From CAZFDT01 sp964518335 (GTDB taxonomy: Bacteria > Planctomycetota > Phycisphaerae > Phycisphaerales > Phycisphaeraceae): DNA of 10,796 bases. Both the position numbers and the translations under genes were made by a program. Positions 1-6,840 of the stretch are shown here, in pieces; within the stretch, counting starts at the first letter, position 1; every line of letters starts with the position of its first letter. Location of the stretch: contig CAZFDT010000123.1 of assembly GCA_964518335.1 (NCBI GenBank), forward strand, positions 1 to 10,796. Reading direction: 5' to 3'. Below the pieces are notes generated by a model. The model made no database searches and was not told the origin of the DNA. It was given only the letters and a program-made list of their open reading frames with translations.

Positions 1-52
1 ACCTCATCCGCACTCTCACCGGAGGCGATCGGATGTAAATGTCTTCACCCTG
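1..52. repeat. Left arm of a 52-bp perfect terminal inverted repeat
   Basis: Bases 1-52 are the exact reverse complement of 10743-10794, and the match stops at base 53. Within the arm, CATCCG (5-10) can pair with CGGATG (30-35), with a smaller CTC/GAG stem nested inside, so each arm is itself an imperfect palindrome of the kind seen in dispersed REP-like repeats. It lies 18 bp beyond the stop codon of the Nudix gene. No transposase or recombinase lies between the arms. Whether this is an element end or a genome-wide short repeat that ended an assembly cannot be decided from the window. Confidence 0.9.
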
Positions 53-70
53 GTCAGGACCGTGGCCGCC

Positions 71-574
71 TCACACCGCGCCGTCATCGGCGGGCTGTTC
101 GAGATGCCAGGTCATCTGCGGCCCGGTGCAGTCGATATGGGCGGCAAAGAACCGGCCGCGGAAGCGCCACACCAGCGGCCAGATGATCTGCCTGTCGGTC
201 TCGGGGATGGGCAGCGTGTCGAGGGCCTGGCGATGGTGCCATTCGAGTCGGCCCTCGCGGAACTCGCAGGGCGTGACGTGGACCGGGCGGGTCACTTCGT
301 AAAGGAACATCAGCCAGTGCGACTCGCCGCGATAGCCCGTCTCGCTGACGATGCCGGTCAAGTGCAGTTCGCCGGTGTGGACGGTCAGGCCGACCTCCTC
401 CTGAATTTCGCGGATCGCGCACTGCGTGGGGCTTTCGCCGGCGGCCTGTTCGAGCTTGCCGCCGATGGGCGAGTAGAGGTCCAGATTCGGCGGCTTGCGC
501 CGGTGCAACAGCAGCAGTCGCCCCTGCTCGTCGAACAGGTAGCACAGCACGGCGATCTGGTAAGGCAGATTCAT
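71..574 (-). CDS. Nudix hydrolase (MutT-like)
   Basis: A 167-residue single-domain Nudix protein, expected to be a cytosolic Mg2+-dependent hydrolase of a nucleoside diphosphate linked to another moiety. The true substrate (oxidised dNTP, NDP-sugar or other) cannot be read from the sequence. The Nudix box spans residues 38-63: GGKLE at 38-42, E47, then REIQEEVGL at 55-63 with the metal-binding Glu residues 56, 59 and 60 all present. Two extra residues sit between the first glycine and the central glutamate compared with the GX5EX7REUXEEXGU consensus, a modest variation in the loop. The N-terminal strand (IAVLCYLFDEQGRLLLLHRR) is typical of the family, and the length is normal. It is probably the last gene of a minus-strand unit with the two upstream small genes, 93 bp after the preceding stop. 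No clear Shine-Dalgarno site precedes the ATG; instead a 6-bp hairpin (579-599) ends five bases before it. Confidence 0.9.
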   Translation of the reverse strand: MNLPYQIAVLCYLFDEQGRLLLLHRRKPPNLDLYSPIGGKLEQAAGESPTQCAIREIQEEVGLTVHTGELHLTGIVSETGYRGESHWLMFLYEVTRPVHVTPCEFREGRLEWHHRQALDTLPIPETDRQIIWPLVWRFRGRFFAAHIDCTGPQMTWHLEQPADDGAV

Positions 575-578
575 GTCG

Positions 579-599
579 GGCGTCAGCTTAGCAGACGCC
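579..599 (-). promoter_or_regulatory. Hairpin just upstream of the Nudix start codon
   Basis: GGCGTC at 579-584 and GACGCC at 594-599 form a perfect 6-bp stem with a 9-nt loop. On the minus strand the stem ends only four bases before the ATG at 572-574, so in RNA it could limit ribosome access or replace a Shine-Dalgarno site as a context signal. The function is inferred; in GC-rich DNA such a stem can arise by chance. Confidence 0.25.
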
Positions 600-635
600 G
601 CATGGGCGCTATATCGGCGCGGAGGTGGTTCGGGG

Positions 636-657
636 CAGACCTGCTGAAGCGGGTCTG
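636..657 (-). terminator. Hairpin 10 bp after the 668-1084 gene; possible transcript end
   Basis: A 9-bp stem (636-644 with 649-657, one T-G wobble) closed by a TGAA tetraloop lies directly behind the stop codon of the small gene at 668-1084. There is no T-run on the minus strand after it, so it is not a classical intrinsic terminator. It could be a processing or RNA-stabilising hairpin between that gene and the Nudix gene. Confidence 0.3.
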
Positions 658-667
658 ACTCGGGCGG

Positions 668-1084
668 TCAGTCCTCGGTGGCGTCCAGAGGCGGGGTGAC
701 GCTGGCGGGTGTGTCGGGGGCCTCGGTCCAGTCCTCGGCATTGTCGAGCTTGAGGGTCATGGCCGCGGTCTTGCGGTATCCGAGCTTGCGGATGACTTCG
801 AGGACTTCCGTCCACGTGGGGAAGGGCTTGTTGTTGACGCGCTTGTAGGCGTCGATGGCGGCCACGAACAGGAACTGCTCGCGGGTCATCTGGCCTTCCT
901 CGGCGCTCTTCATGAAATCGGAACGGCGTCGGCCCGGGCCACGACGGCGCTCCAGACCCGTGTAGGTCCGAGCGTCGAGCACGTTTTTGCGGCGATCGCT
1001 CCCGGCTTGCCGCCTCTGGTCGGCCTCGGCTTCGGGCGCAGGCGCGGGGGCGGATGGTGGAACGGCGTTGGGGTCCAGGCTCAT
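668..1084 (-). CDS. Conserved-looking hypothetical protein, 138 aa
   Basis: Function unknown. The N-terminal quarter is Pro/Ala-rich and probably disordered. It is followed by a strongly basic segment with repeated RR motifs (RRQAGSDRR, then LERRRGPGRRR), and then by a compact, probably helical domain containing MTREQFLFVAAIDAYKRVNN and PFPTWTEVLEVIRKLGYRK. The last part looks like a small folded domain (residues about 75-115) that could bind nucleic acid given the basic lead-in, but no known domain is recognised. The ATG at 1082-1084 is preferred because GGAG lies six bases upstream (1091-1094 on the plus strand). An in-frame GTG at 1130-1132 would add 16 Arg-rich residues and leave only 6 bp to the upstream gene. 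It sits 54 bp downstream of the acidic protein gene on the same strand, suggesting co-transcription. The pairing of a basic and an acidic small protein is notable. It resembles uncharacterised planctomycete proteins, from memory only. Confidence 0.75.
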   Translation of the reverse strand: MSLDPNAVPPSAPAPAPEAEADQRRQAGSDRRKNVLDARTYTGLERRRGPGRRRSDFMKSAEEGQMTREQFLFVAAIDAYKRVNNKPFPTWTEVLEVIRKLGYRKTAAMTLKLDNAEDWTEAPDTPASVTPPLDATED

Positions 1085-1138
1085 GACACGCTCCGTGGGC
1101 GGCCGACGCCGCCTCTTTCGCGAGCGCGTCACCGGCCG

Positions 1139-1414
1139 CTATTCCTCGTCGTCGAGTTCCTCGTCGTCGTCGTCGTCGAAGAGGTCGTCGTCCTCCTCGT
1201 CGTCGCCGAACTCATCGTCGTCATCGTCGTCGAGGTCGTCGTCGTCCTCGTCTTCATCGTCAAAAAAGTCGTCGTCATCAAGCTCTTCCTCCTCATCGAT
1301 CATCCAATAAGGATGAGCGACGCGGGACGAGCGGCCCCAACTATCGGACCCGAAGGCGGCTTGGCGTTGGGTCCCCGAACCTACCCGCACCCGATCGAGC
1401 AGCAGTTCCATCAT
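1139..1414 (-). CDS. Asp/Glu-rich acidic small protein, 91 aa
   Basis: A small protein with a short ordinary-looking head (MMELLLDRVRVGSG, about residues 1-38, ending AHPYWMIDEEE) and a tail in which 43 of the last 52 residues are Asp or Glu, broken only by Leu, Phe and one Gly. No catalytic domain is recognised. Acidic tails of this sort bind basic proteins, divalent metal or stay disordered; which applies here is unknown. The reading frame continues open far upstream, but the start is fixed by an AGGGAGG Shine-Dalgarno sequence (1422-1428, minus strand) seven bases before the ATG at 1412-1414. The tail is coded by runs of GAC/GAT/GAG, giving a GTC-type trinucleotide tract on the plus strand. 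It is first in the minus-strand unit that continues with the basic hypothetical protein and the Nudix hydrolase. Confidence 0.75.
   Translation of the reverse strand: MMELLLDRVRVGSGTQRQAAFGSDSWGRSSRVAHPYWMIDEEEELDDDDFFDDEDEDDDDLDDDDDDEFGDDEEDDDLFDDDDDEELDDEE
1142..1296. repeat. Low-complexity GAC/GAT/GAG trinucleotide tract
   Basis: Plus strand reads as interrupted GTC/ATC/CTC triplets, the longest uninterrupted run being at 1161-1176. It codes the acidic tail of the 1139-1414 protein. Such a tract is prone to length change by slippage in whole codons, so tail length may vary among strains. Confidence 0.8.
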
Positions 1415-1508
1415 GGCTTGGCCTCCCTGGCTGGTATTCATGAACAAGAGACAATCGCACGATACGCCGAGGGTCGCCCGGGGCGTTGCCCGGCCACGAC
1501 CGGCGGTT

Positions 1509-1536
1509 ACACTATCGGTCGATGGCCGTTTGTCAA
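1509..1536 (-). promoter_or_regulatory. Possible sigma-70-type promoter for the acidic protein unit
   Basis: On the minus strand a perfect TTGACA (1531-1536) is followed after 16 bases by TAGTGT (1509-1514), a weak -10 match of three of six; TGTAAC three bases further along is an alternative. Transcription would start roughly 90 bases before the ATG at 1414. The site lies in the 195-bp divergent gap between this unit and the plus-strand membrane protein gene. The -10 is poor, so confidence is low. Confidence 0.3.
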
Positions 1537-1609
1537 TGGCGGTTTTTCGCCCGCCCGTGAAATCTGTACGTTCCCGCGACGCCACCCCCGGCCCTACGGA
1601 AGCCGCCTT

Positions 1610-2080
1610 GTGACCAAGCACGCACCGCCTGCCCCCCACCACGACGACGCCCCCTCGCCGTGGAACTTCACCGCCGCCATCGCGGCGTGGTTCCTGCCCG
1701 GCCTGGGCCACTACCTCCTGGGACAGCGCCACCGCGGCGGCATCCTCGCCGCCTCCATCGGCGTCCTCTGGCTCGCCGGCCTGGTCATCGGCGGCATCGG
1801 AACCTTCGATCAGTCCCAGATGACCACCAGCATCGTGCAGTTCGGGCAATACGGCCTGGGCCCGTCGCTGGTGATGCACTTCGCCCATCAGCACCTTCGG
1901 GACCGCTACGAGCCGGCCTTCGGACGCGTGCAGGAACAGGCCGTCCTCTACACCGCCCTCGCCGGCATGCTCAACCTCCTGGCCATGATGGATGTGATGT
2001 ACCGCGATCCCCGTCGGCCACGCCTTACGCCCAACGGCGATCTGGCCGTCGAGGCGCCGCACTCCAAGGACGCCACGTGA
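1610..2080 (+). CDS. DUF6677-like multi-span membrane protein
   Basis: A 156-residue integral membrane protein of unknown function. After about 20 polar residues comes NFTAAIAAWFLPGLGHYLLG, a TM2-like opening with the Pro-Gly-x-Gly-His turn and a positively charged hairpin (QRHRGG), then a second hydrophobic segment (ILAASIGVLWLAGLVIGGIG) and, after a loop rich in Gln and Gly, a C-terminal hydrophobic stretch (VLYTALAGMLNLLAMMDVMY). This layout matches what I recall of the planctomycete family DUF6677; that assignment is from memory and moderate. The start is taken as GTG at 1610-1612 because GGAAG lies seven bases upstream and the sequence before it has no protein character, although the frame stays open. 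The stop overlaps the GTG of the next gene (GTGA), indicating translational coupling. Confidence 0.7.
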   Translation: MTKHAPPAPHHDDAPSPWNFTAAIAAWFLPGLGHYLLGQRHRGGILAASIGVLWLAGLVIGGIGTFDQSQMTTSIVQFGQYGLGPSLVMHFAHQHLRDRYEPAFGRVQEQAVLYTALAGMLNLLAMMDVMYRDPRRPRLTPNGDLAVEAPHSKDAT

Positions 2081-2304
2081 CACCCACCCTCGCCTTCAGG
2101 CTGTTCCTCCAGCCGTTGCCGCTGGATGACTACTGGCTGTTGCTGCTCGTGCCATTGTCGATCGCCGTGGCCGTGGTCTATAAGACGATCAAGCTCGACG
2201 ATCTGTCGAAGCTTCCGCGCCAGGCGACGTATCTGGCGGCGCAGATTCTCGTGTTCATGGTTCTGGCCGCCGCCGCGCTGTGGCTGCTGACTGAGCTGGT
2301 GTGA
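2077..2304 (+). CDS. Small two-helix membrane protein, 75 aa
   Basis: Function unknown. The protein has two predicted membrane helices, about residues 20-36 (WLLLLVPLSIAVAVVY) and 54-72 (AAQILVFMVLAAAALWLL), joined by a short charged loop (KTIKLDDLSKLPRQ). The start is GTG at 2077, which overlaps the stop of the DUF6677-like gene by four bases (GTGA). That overlap is the main evidence that it is translated, together with the sharp alternation of hydrophobic and polar blocks and the proper stop just before trpD. The tight coupling suggests that the two membrane proteins work together or form a complex. No family name can be given. Confidence 0.7.
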   Translation: MTPTLAFRLFLQPLPLDDYWLLLLVPLSIAVAVVYKTIKLDDLSKLPRQATYLAAQILVFMVLAAAALWLLTELV

Positions 2305-2375
2305 CCGATGGCCGCGGACGTGTGGCCGCGGCGCCATTTGCACCCGCATCATCGATCCGACATCATCCATCCGAC

Positions 2376-3455
2376 ATGAAATCCCTCCTCGCCCAACTCG
2401 TCGCCGGTCACACACTCACGCCTTCCCAGGCGACCGAGGCGTTCGAGGCGATCATGACCGGTCAGGCCACGCCCGCGCAGACGGCGGCGCTGCTGGCCAT
2501 GATCCAGGTGCGCGGGCCCACCGTGGACGAGATCGTCGGCGCCGCCACCGTCATGCGGCAGAAGGTCACGCCCGTCATCGTGCCCGAGGGCTACACCGCC
2601 ATTGACACGTGCGGCACCGGCGGCGACCACTCCGGCACGTTCAACATCTCCACCGCCGCCGCGCTCGTCACCGCCGCCGCCGGCAGGCATCACGGCCTGG
2701 TCGTCGCCAAGCACGGCAACCGTGCCGTCACCAGCCACAGCGGTTCGTCGCAGGTGCTCGAGCAACTGGGCGTCAAGCTCACGGTCAGCGGCGAGACGCT
2801 CACGCGATGCCTCGCCGAAGCGGGCATCTGCTTCTGTTTCGCACCCGCGCATCACCCGGCGATGAAGCACGCCGCGCCCGTGCGCCAGGAGCTGGGCTTT
2901 CGCACCATCTTCAATCTCGTCGGTCCGCTGACCAACCCCGCCGGGGCGCGACGCCAAGTCGTGGGCGTTTTCGCCGAGGACCTGGTGGACCTCATCGCCC
3001 AGGTGCTGACCCAGCTCGATGTCGATCACGCCCTGGTGGTTCACGGCACGCTGCCCGATCGTCGTCAGGGGCCGCCGCGCGATCCGGGCGTCGGCGTGGG
3101 GCGGCTGGATGAGCTGTCCACCTGCGGACCCAGCCACGTGGCGGAAGTGCGTGGCAGCGTGGTCCGCCGCTTCACGATTGATCCGGCGACCTATGGCCTG
3201 CCCTATTCGCATCCCAGCGCGCTGGCCGCCGACGGGCCCGAGGCCTCGGCGACGATGATCCGCCACGTGCTGGCCGGCGAGCACAGTCCCGCCCGCGACA
3301 TCGTCCTGCTCAACGCCGCCGCCGCCCTGTGGATCGGCGGCGTCGCCAAGAACCTCAACGACGGCCTGGCGCACGCCACCGCCGCCATCAACAGCGGCGC
3401 CGCCCAGCGCGCCATGGACACGCTTGTGGCCTTGACGCGGGACGAGGCGGCCTGA
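2376..3455 (+). CDS. trpD: Anthranilate phosphoribosyltransferase
   Basis: Catalyses transfer of phosphoribose from PRPP to anthranilate, the second step of tryptophan synthesis from chorismate, in the cytosol. The N-terminal helical domain (residues 1-70) is followed by the PRPP and metal-binding motifs: GTGGD at 80-84, NIST at 90-93, KHGNR at 112-116, and the GFRTIFNLVGPLTNP block at 174-188. The acidic pair of the second metal site is kept in GRLDE (242-246). It is 359 residues, slightly longer than the usual 330-345; the excess is a Pro/Arg/Gly-rich insert (about 225-241) between VVHG and LDE, where the usual HGxDGLDE is interrupted. The ATG at 2376 is chosen because upstream codons lack family similarity. 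It lies 71 bp after the small membrane protein gene on the same strand, with no other trp gene in the window. It converges on the permease gene with only 19 bp between the stops. Confidence 0.95.
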   Translation: MKSLLAQLVAGHTLTPSQATEAFEAIMTGQATPAQTAALLAMIQVRGPTVDEIVGAATVMRQKVTPVIVPEGYTAIDTCGTGGDHSGTFNISTAAALVTAAAGRHHGLVVAKHGNRAVTSHSGSSQVLEQLGVKLTVSGETLTRCLAEAGICFCFAPAHHPAMKHAAPVRQELGFRTIFNLVGPLTNPAGARRQVVGVFAEDLVDLIAQVLTQLDVDHALVVHGTLPDRRQGPPRDPGVGVGRLDELSTCGPSHVAEVRGSVVRRFTIDPATYGLPYSHPSALAADGPEASATMIRHVLAGEHSPARDIVLLNAAAALWIGGVAKNLNDGLAHATAAINSGAAQRAMDTLVALTRDEAA

Positions 3456-3474
3456 TGCGCCGCCCTTGCCGCAG

Positions 3475-5256
3475 TTACCCTGCCAGGGGCCACACCATCA
3501 GCACGATCGGAATCGCTACCGCCAGCACGAGGAAAGACAGCGGCAGGCCCAGACGCCAGTAGTCGGCGAAGCGATACCCGCCGGGAGTCATCACGAGCAG
3601 GTTCGACTGATGGCCGATGGGTGTGAGGAACGCGGCGGAAGCGGCGACGGCGACAGCCATGAGCATGGGATCGGGCGACACGTCCATGGCCGCCGCGAGG
3701 CTGATCCCGATCGGCCCCATGAGCAGCGCCGCCGCGGCGTTGTTGATCAGGTTCGACAGCAGCATGGTCGTGGTCGCCAGCACCGCCACGGCGATCCATG
3801 GCGAAGCCTGGCCGCACAGCGTGGCGATCGACTCGCCGAGGAGCCTGGCGCCACCGGTCGTCTCCATCGCCGCGCCCACGGGCATCATCGCCCCCAGCAG
3901 CACGATGACCGGCCAATCGATTGCCGTGTACAGCTCGCGCAGGGGAAGAAGCCGCGTCAGCAGCATACCCACCGCAGCCGCGGTGAACGCCAGTTCGATG
4001 GGCATCCAACCGGCGGTGGCGACGACGATCGCCGCCAGGAACAGGGCGATCGCCGGCAGCACGCGCCGCGGCTTGCCGATGCGCAGCCCGCGCTCGGCCA
4101 GCGGCAACGCGCCCAGCTCGCGCAACTGCTCGGGCATCGACGACAGTTCGCCCTGCAGCAGCAGGATGTCGCCCGGTTGCAGTTGCACGTCGCGAAGCTG
4201 ACGCGTGATGCGCTGGCCGGCCCGCGCGACCGCCAGAAGGTTCAGTCCGAATCGATGCCGCAGACCCAGGCGCCCCACGCTGCGCCCCGCCAGCAGGCCC
4301 TCGCCTGTCACGATCGCCTCGATCACGCCCACGTCGTCGCCTTTGAGCAGGTCACGGCTCTTGTCGTCGCTGTTGGCTTCCAGCGCCAGGCCGTGCTTGT
4401 CGATGATCGCTTTGATGGTCTCGGGCGAAGCTTCGACGATGAGCCGGTCGTCCGCCGCCAGCCGTTCGTGGATCGATGGCGTCCAGAGGCGTCGTCCATC
4501 GCGCACGATGGCGAGAATCTGCAGGTCCAGCTCGTTGTCCTTGTCCCATTGGCGCATCGTCATGCCGCAGAGCTTGCAGTCGGCGGGAAGGACGAGTTCG
4601 GTGACGTAGTCGTGGATCTCGAACAGGTCTTCCTTGCCGGACCCGGCGTTACGTCGCGGCACCAGCCGCCAGCCGACGAGACTGATGAACGCCCAACCCG
4701 CCAGGGCCACCGCCGCGCCGACGGGCAGGAAGTCGAACATGCCGAACCGCCCTTGGCCGTGGTCGGCCCGCACCGTGGCGATGATGATGTTCGGCGGCGT
4801 GCCGATGAGCGTCATCATGCCGCCCAGCAGCGACGCAAACGCCATGGGCATGAGCAGAAACGAAGGCGAGCGGTTGGCCCGCCGCGCCAACTGAATCGCC
4901 ACGGGCATGAGCAGCGCCAGCGCCCCGATGTTGTTCATGAAGCTGGAAAAGACCGTCACCAGGCCGCAGAGCACGGCCACCTGCAGCGTCATGCCGCGCA
5001 CCCGGGTGCCCAGCCAGTCGCCGATCACTTCGACCACGCCCGCGTGCTGCAGTCCGGCGCTGGCGATCAGCACCGCTGCGACAGTGATCACCGCCGGGTG
5101 GGCAAAGCCGCTGAACGCCTGTGCCGGCTCGACCACGCCCAGCACCGCCAGCACCAGCAGCGCCAGCACCGCCGTCAGGTCGTAACGGATCCATCCGCCG
5201 ACAAACATCACCAGCGCCGCGACGAGCACGACAAACACGATGATCTGGTCCGTCAT
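3475..5256 (-). CDS. SLC13-family permease with two RCK_C-like domains
   Basis: A 593-residue inner-membrane transporter of the divalent anion/Na+ symporter (DASS, CitT/SLC13) type; the substrate could be sulfate, a dicarboxylate or another anion and cannot be told from sequence. The N-terminal half has hydrophobic helices from residue 5 to 200 with the signature SSFMNN (104-109) and GTPPN (152-156). Two soluble TrkA-C/RCK_C-like domains follow, about 205-290 and 300-385, each with the typical beta strands (e.g. DRLIVEAS, GDILLLQGE). The second membrane half (398-593) carries the matching signature SNLINN (501-506) and TPIGHQSN (545-552), as expected for the inverted-repeat fold. This domain order is that of the common bacterial SLC13 permeases with regulatory RCK_C inserts. 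It starts at ATG 5254-5256, 53 bp after the pseudopilin-like gene on the same strand. Confidence 0.92.
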   Translation of the reverse strand: MTDQIIVFVVLVAALVMFVGGWIRYDLTAVLALLVLAVLGVVEPAQAFSGFAHPAVITVAAVLIASAGLQHAGVVEVIGDWLGTRVRGMTLQVAVLCGLVTVFSSFMNNIGALALLMPVAIQLARRANRSPSFLLMPMAFASLLGGMMTLIGTPPNIIIATVRADHGQGRFGMFDFLPVGAAVALAGWAFISLVGWRLVPRRNAGSGKEDLFEIHDYVTELVLPADCKLCGMTMRQWDKDNELDLQILAIVRDGRRLWTPSIHERLAADDRLIVEASPETIKAIIDKHGLALEANSDDKSRDLLKGDDVGVIEAIVTGEGLLAGRSVGRLGLRHRFGLNLLAVARAGQRITRQLRDVQLQPGDILLLQGELSSMPEQLRELGALPLAERGLRIGKPRRVLPAIALFLAAIVVATAGWMPIELAFTAAAVGMLLTRLLPLRELYTAIDWPVIVLLGAMMPVGAAMETTGGARLLGESIATLCGQASPWIAVAVLATTTMLLSNLINNAAAALLMGPIGISLAAAMDVSPDPMLMAVAVAASAAFLTPIGHQSNLLVMTPGGYRFADYWRLGLPLSFLVLAVAIPIVLMVWPLAG

Positions 5257-5309
5257 GGTCCGTTCCGCCAGGACGCGCCCTTGACCATGACCATGCTATC
5301 AGCGAATCG

Positions 5310-5894
5310 TCAGCGTGGATCGGCAGCGGGCAGCGCCAGCGTGGCGGGCCTGGCGGGCTTGGCGGGCGTCGCGCTGGGGGTCGGGCCCTGTGCCAACTGC
5401 AGCGCGGCAGGTCGGCGGTCGGCGTCGTAGTGCAGCGGGAGCTGCTTGAGATAGGTCGCGTTGATGCGGTTGTACTCGGCCAGGGTGAGCGCCTCGGCCG
5501 TCTGCTCGCGGACGCGGGCACGGAAGATGCCGCGGTTGGGGTTGTACCAGAACCCGGCCTGGTCGGGCCGAATGCAGACCGGGTCGGGGGGGTGGTCGTT
5601 CATGTCGCCCGGAGGCGCGATGTCCAGCCAGGGGTGGCGGCCGGGCACGAGGGTGTTCAGCGGCAGGTCGCCCTGGAACCACAGGGGCGACACGCTGGTG
5701 GGAAAGCCCGTAGTGGTGGCCTGCACGTCCCCCAGGGCGCCGTGGTACAGGGCCTGCTCGTGGAGCTGGGCCAGGGCGGCATGCACCTGCTGATAGCGAT
5801 GCAGTTGCCGCGTCTCACGCTGGTGATAGATCACGATGCCGGCGAGGATGCCGACAAGCATGAGCGCGATCAGGCTGTCGATGAGCAGGCGCAT
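5310..5894 (-). CDS. Pseudopilin-like membrane-anchored protein, 194 aa
   Basis: The N-terminus MRLLIDSLIALMLVGILAG (1-19) is a single hydrophobic anchor reminiscent of type IV pilin or type II secretion pseudopilin helices, though without a clear G/F-T-x-x-E cleavage site. A helical, probably coiled-coil segment rich in Gln and His follows (25-52), then a globular part with WFQGDLPLNTLVPG (72-85) and FWYNPNRGIFRARV (115-128), a layout like the short pseudopilins that end in WYNP-type motifs. The last 30 residues are Pro/Ala-rich and probably disordered. The ATG at 5892-5894 is chosen because GGGGA lies about ten bases upstream and the anchor starts there; the frame remains open to 6053 and an ATG at 5931-5933 is possible. 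It is likely co-transcribed with the permease gene. The function is unknown, with a cell-envelope location inferred. Confidence 0.7.
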   Translation of the reverse strand: MRLLIDSLIALMLVGILAGIVIYHQRETRQLHRYQQVHAALAQLHEQALYHGALGDVQATTTGFPTSVSPLWFQGDLPLNTLVPGRHPWLDIAPPGDMNDHPPDPVCIRPDQAGFWYNPNRGIFRARVREQTAEALTLAEYNRINATYLKQLPLHYDADRRPAALQLAQGPTPSATPAKPARPATLALPAADPR

Positions 5895-6006
5895 ACCGCA
5901 CGTTTCCCCGTGACGGACACTCTGGATAGTCATCGGCAGGATTTCGGGGCGAGGTAAGCGGCGGCTGAAAAAAAGTCGCCCAGTCGTTACAACCCTCATC
6001 ATCGCC

Positions 6007-6714
6007 ATGACCCGACGCCGCGCATGGTCACTGTCAGCCCTCAATCGCCGCATCGAAGCGTGCCAGGCGTGTCCGCGCCTGCGGGCCTATTGCGCCGCCG
6101 TCGCCGTCGAGAAGCGCCGGGCCTACCGCGATCAGCCGTACTGGGGCCGACCCGTGCCCAACTTCCTGTGCCAGGGCGACCCGCATCAGGCCAGGCTGCT
6201 CATCATCGGACTCGCCCCCGGCGCCCACGGCGCCAACCGCACCGGACGCATGTTCACCGGCGACCGCTCCGGCGACTTCCTCTACGCCGCCCTCCACCGC
6301 GCGGGCCTGGCCAGCCAGCCCACCAGCACCGCCCCCGACGACGGGCTGGCCCTCCACGACACCGTCATCACCGCCGCCGCCCATTGCGCCCCGCCCGGCA
6401 ACAAGCCACTGCCGGGCGAGCTGGACAACTGCAGCAAATGGCTCGACGACACCTTCGCCTCGCTGCCGCGCTTGCGCGTGGTGCTGTGCCTCGGCGGCAT
6501 CGCACTGCACGCCGTCGTCCGCCACTTCGGCGAGAAACCCTCGCGCCATCGCTTCGCCCACGGCGCCGAGTTCGCCATCGGGGGCATCACGGTCCTGTGC
6601 AGCTACCACGTCTCCCAGCAGAACACTTTCACCGGCCGCCTCACCCCCGCCATGCTCGACGCCGTGCTGGCACGGGCGAAGCAGGTCATCGCCACGTGCC
6701 TCCAGTCGCGGTAA
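6007..6714 (+). CDS. Uracil-DNA glycosylase, family 5 (UDGb), Fe-S type
   Basis: A 235-residue DNA repair enzyme of the uracil-DNA glycosylase superfamily that removes uracil, and in characterised UDGb enzymes also hypoxanthine, from DNA to start base-excision repair. Motif 1 is GLAPGAHGANRTGRMFTGD (68-86), the family 5 form with no catalytic Asp or Asn at the usual place. Motif 2 is HVSQQNTFTGRLT (201-213); family 5 enzymes normally read HPS here, so Val replaces Pro. Four cysteines suit a [4Fe-4S] cluster: C19 and C22 (CxxC), and C127 and C142 separated by 14 residues in CAPPGNKPLPGELDNC. Length is normal for the family. It diverges from the pseudopilin-like gene, with a 112-bp gap that must hold both promoters, and converges with the reverse transcriptase gene 126 bp away. 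No Shine-Dalgarno sequence is evident. Confidence 0.92.
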   Translation: MTRRRAWSLSALNRRIEACQACPRLRAYCAAVAVEKRRAYRDQPYWGRPVPNFLCQGDPHQARLLIIGLAPGAHGANRTGRMFTGDRSGDFLYAALHRAGLASQPTSTAPDDGLALHDTVITAAAHCAPPGNKPLPGELDNCSKWLDDTFASLPRLRVVLCLGGIALHAVVRHFGEKPSRHRFAHGAEFAIGGITVLCSYHVSQQNTFTGRLTPAMLDAVLARAKQVIATCLQSR

Positions 6715-6840
6715 CGACTCGCGATCCTTGACGATCTTCAAACGCGGCCCCATGCTCCGCAAACCACTGGTGGACTGATGTCGGTGGCGCGTGCGTCTTC
6801 ACCAGTGTCACTGTATCACTGCAGCAAGCCGGCGAGAGAT

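Noticed and set aside
1085..1132. GTG start adding 16 residues to the 138-aa hypothetical protein
   Set aside because: The ATG at 1084 has GGAG at a suitable spacing; the extension is low-complexity Arg and has no ribosome-binding site of its own.
1139..2083. A long minus-strand frame (314 codons) including the acidic protein
   Set aside because: Only the last 91 codons have a proper ribosome-binding site and start; the upstream part is antisense to the DUF6677-like gene and has no protein character.
5895..6053. Upstream starts for the pseudopilin-like protein
   Set aside because: The added residues are Arg-rich, would put a long charged tail before the membrane anchor and partly overlap the divergent UDGb gene.
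6715..6840. A shared terminator between the convergent UDGb and RT genes
   Set aside because: Only very short stems (four bases) were found, with no T-run on either strand.
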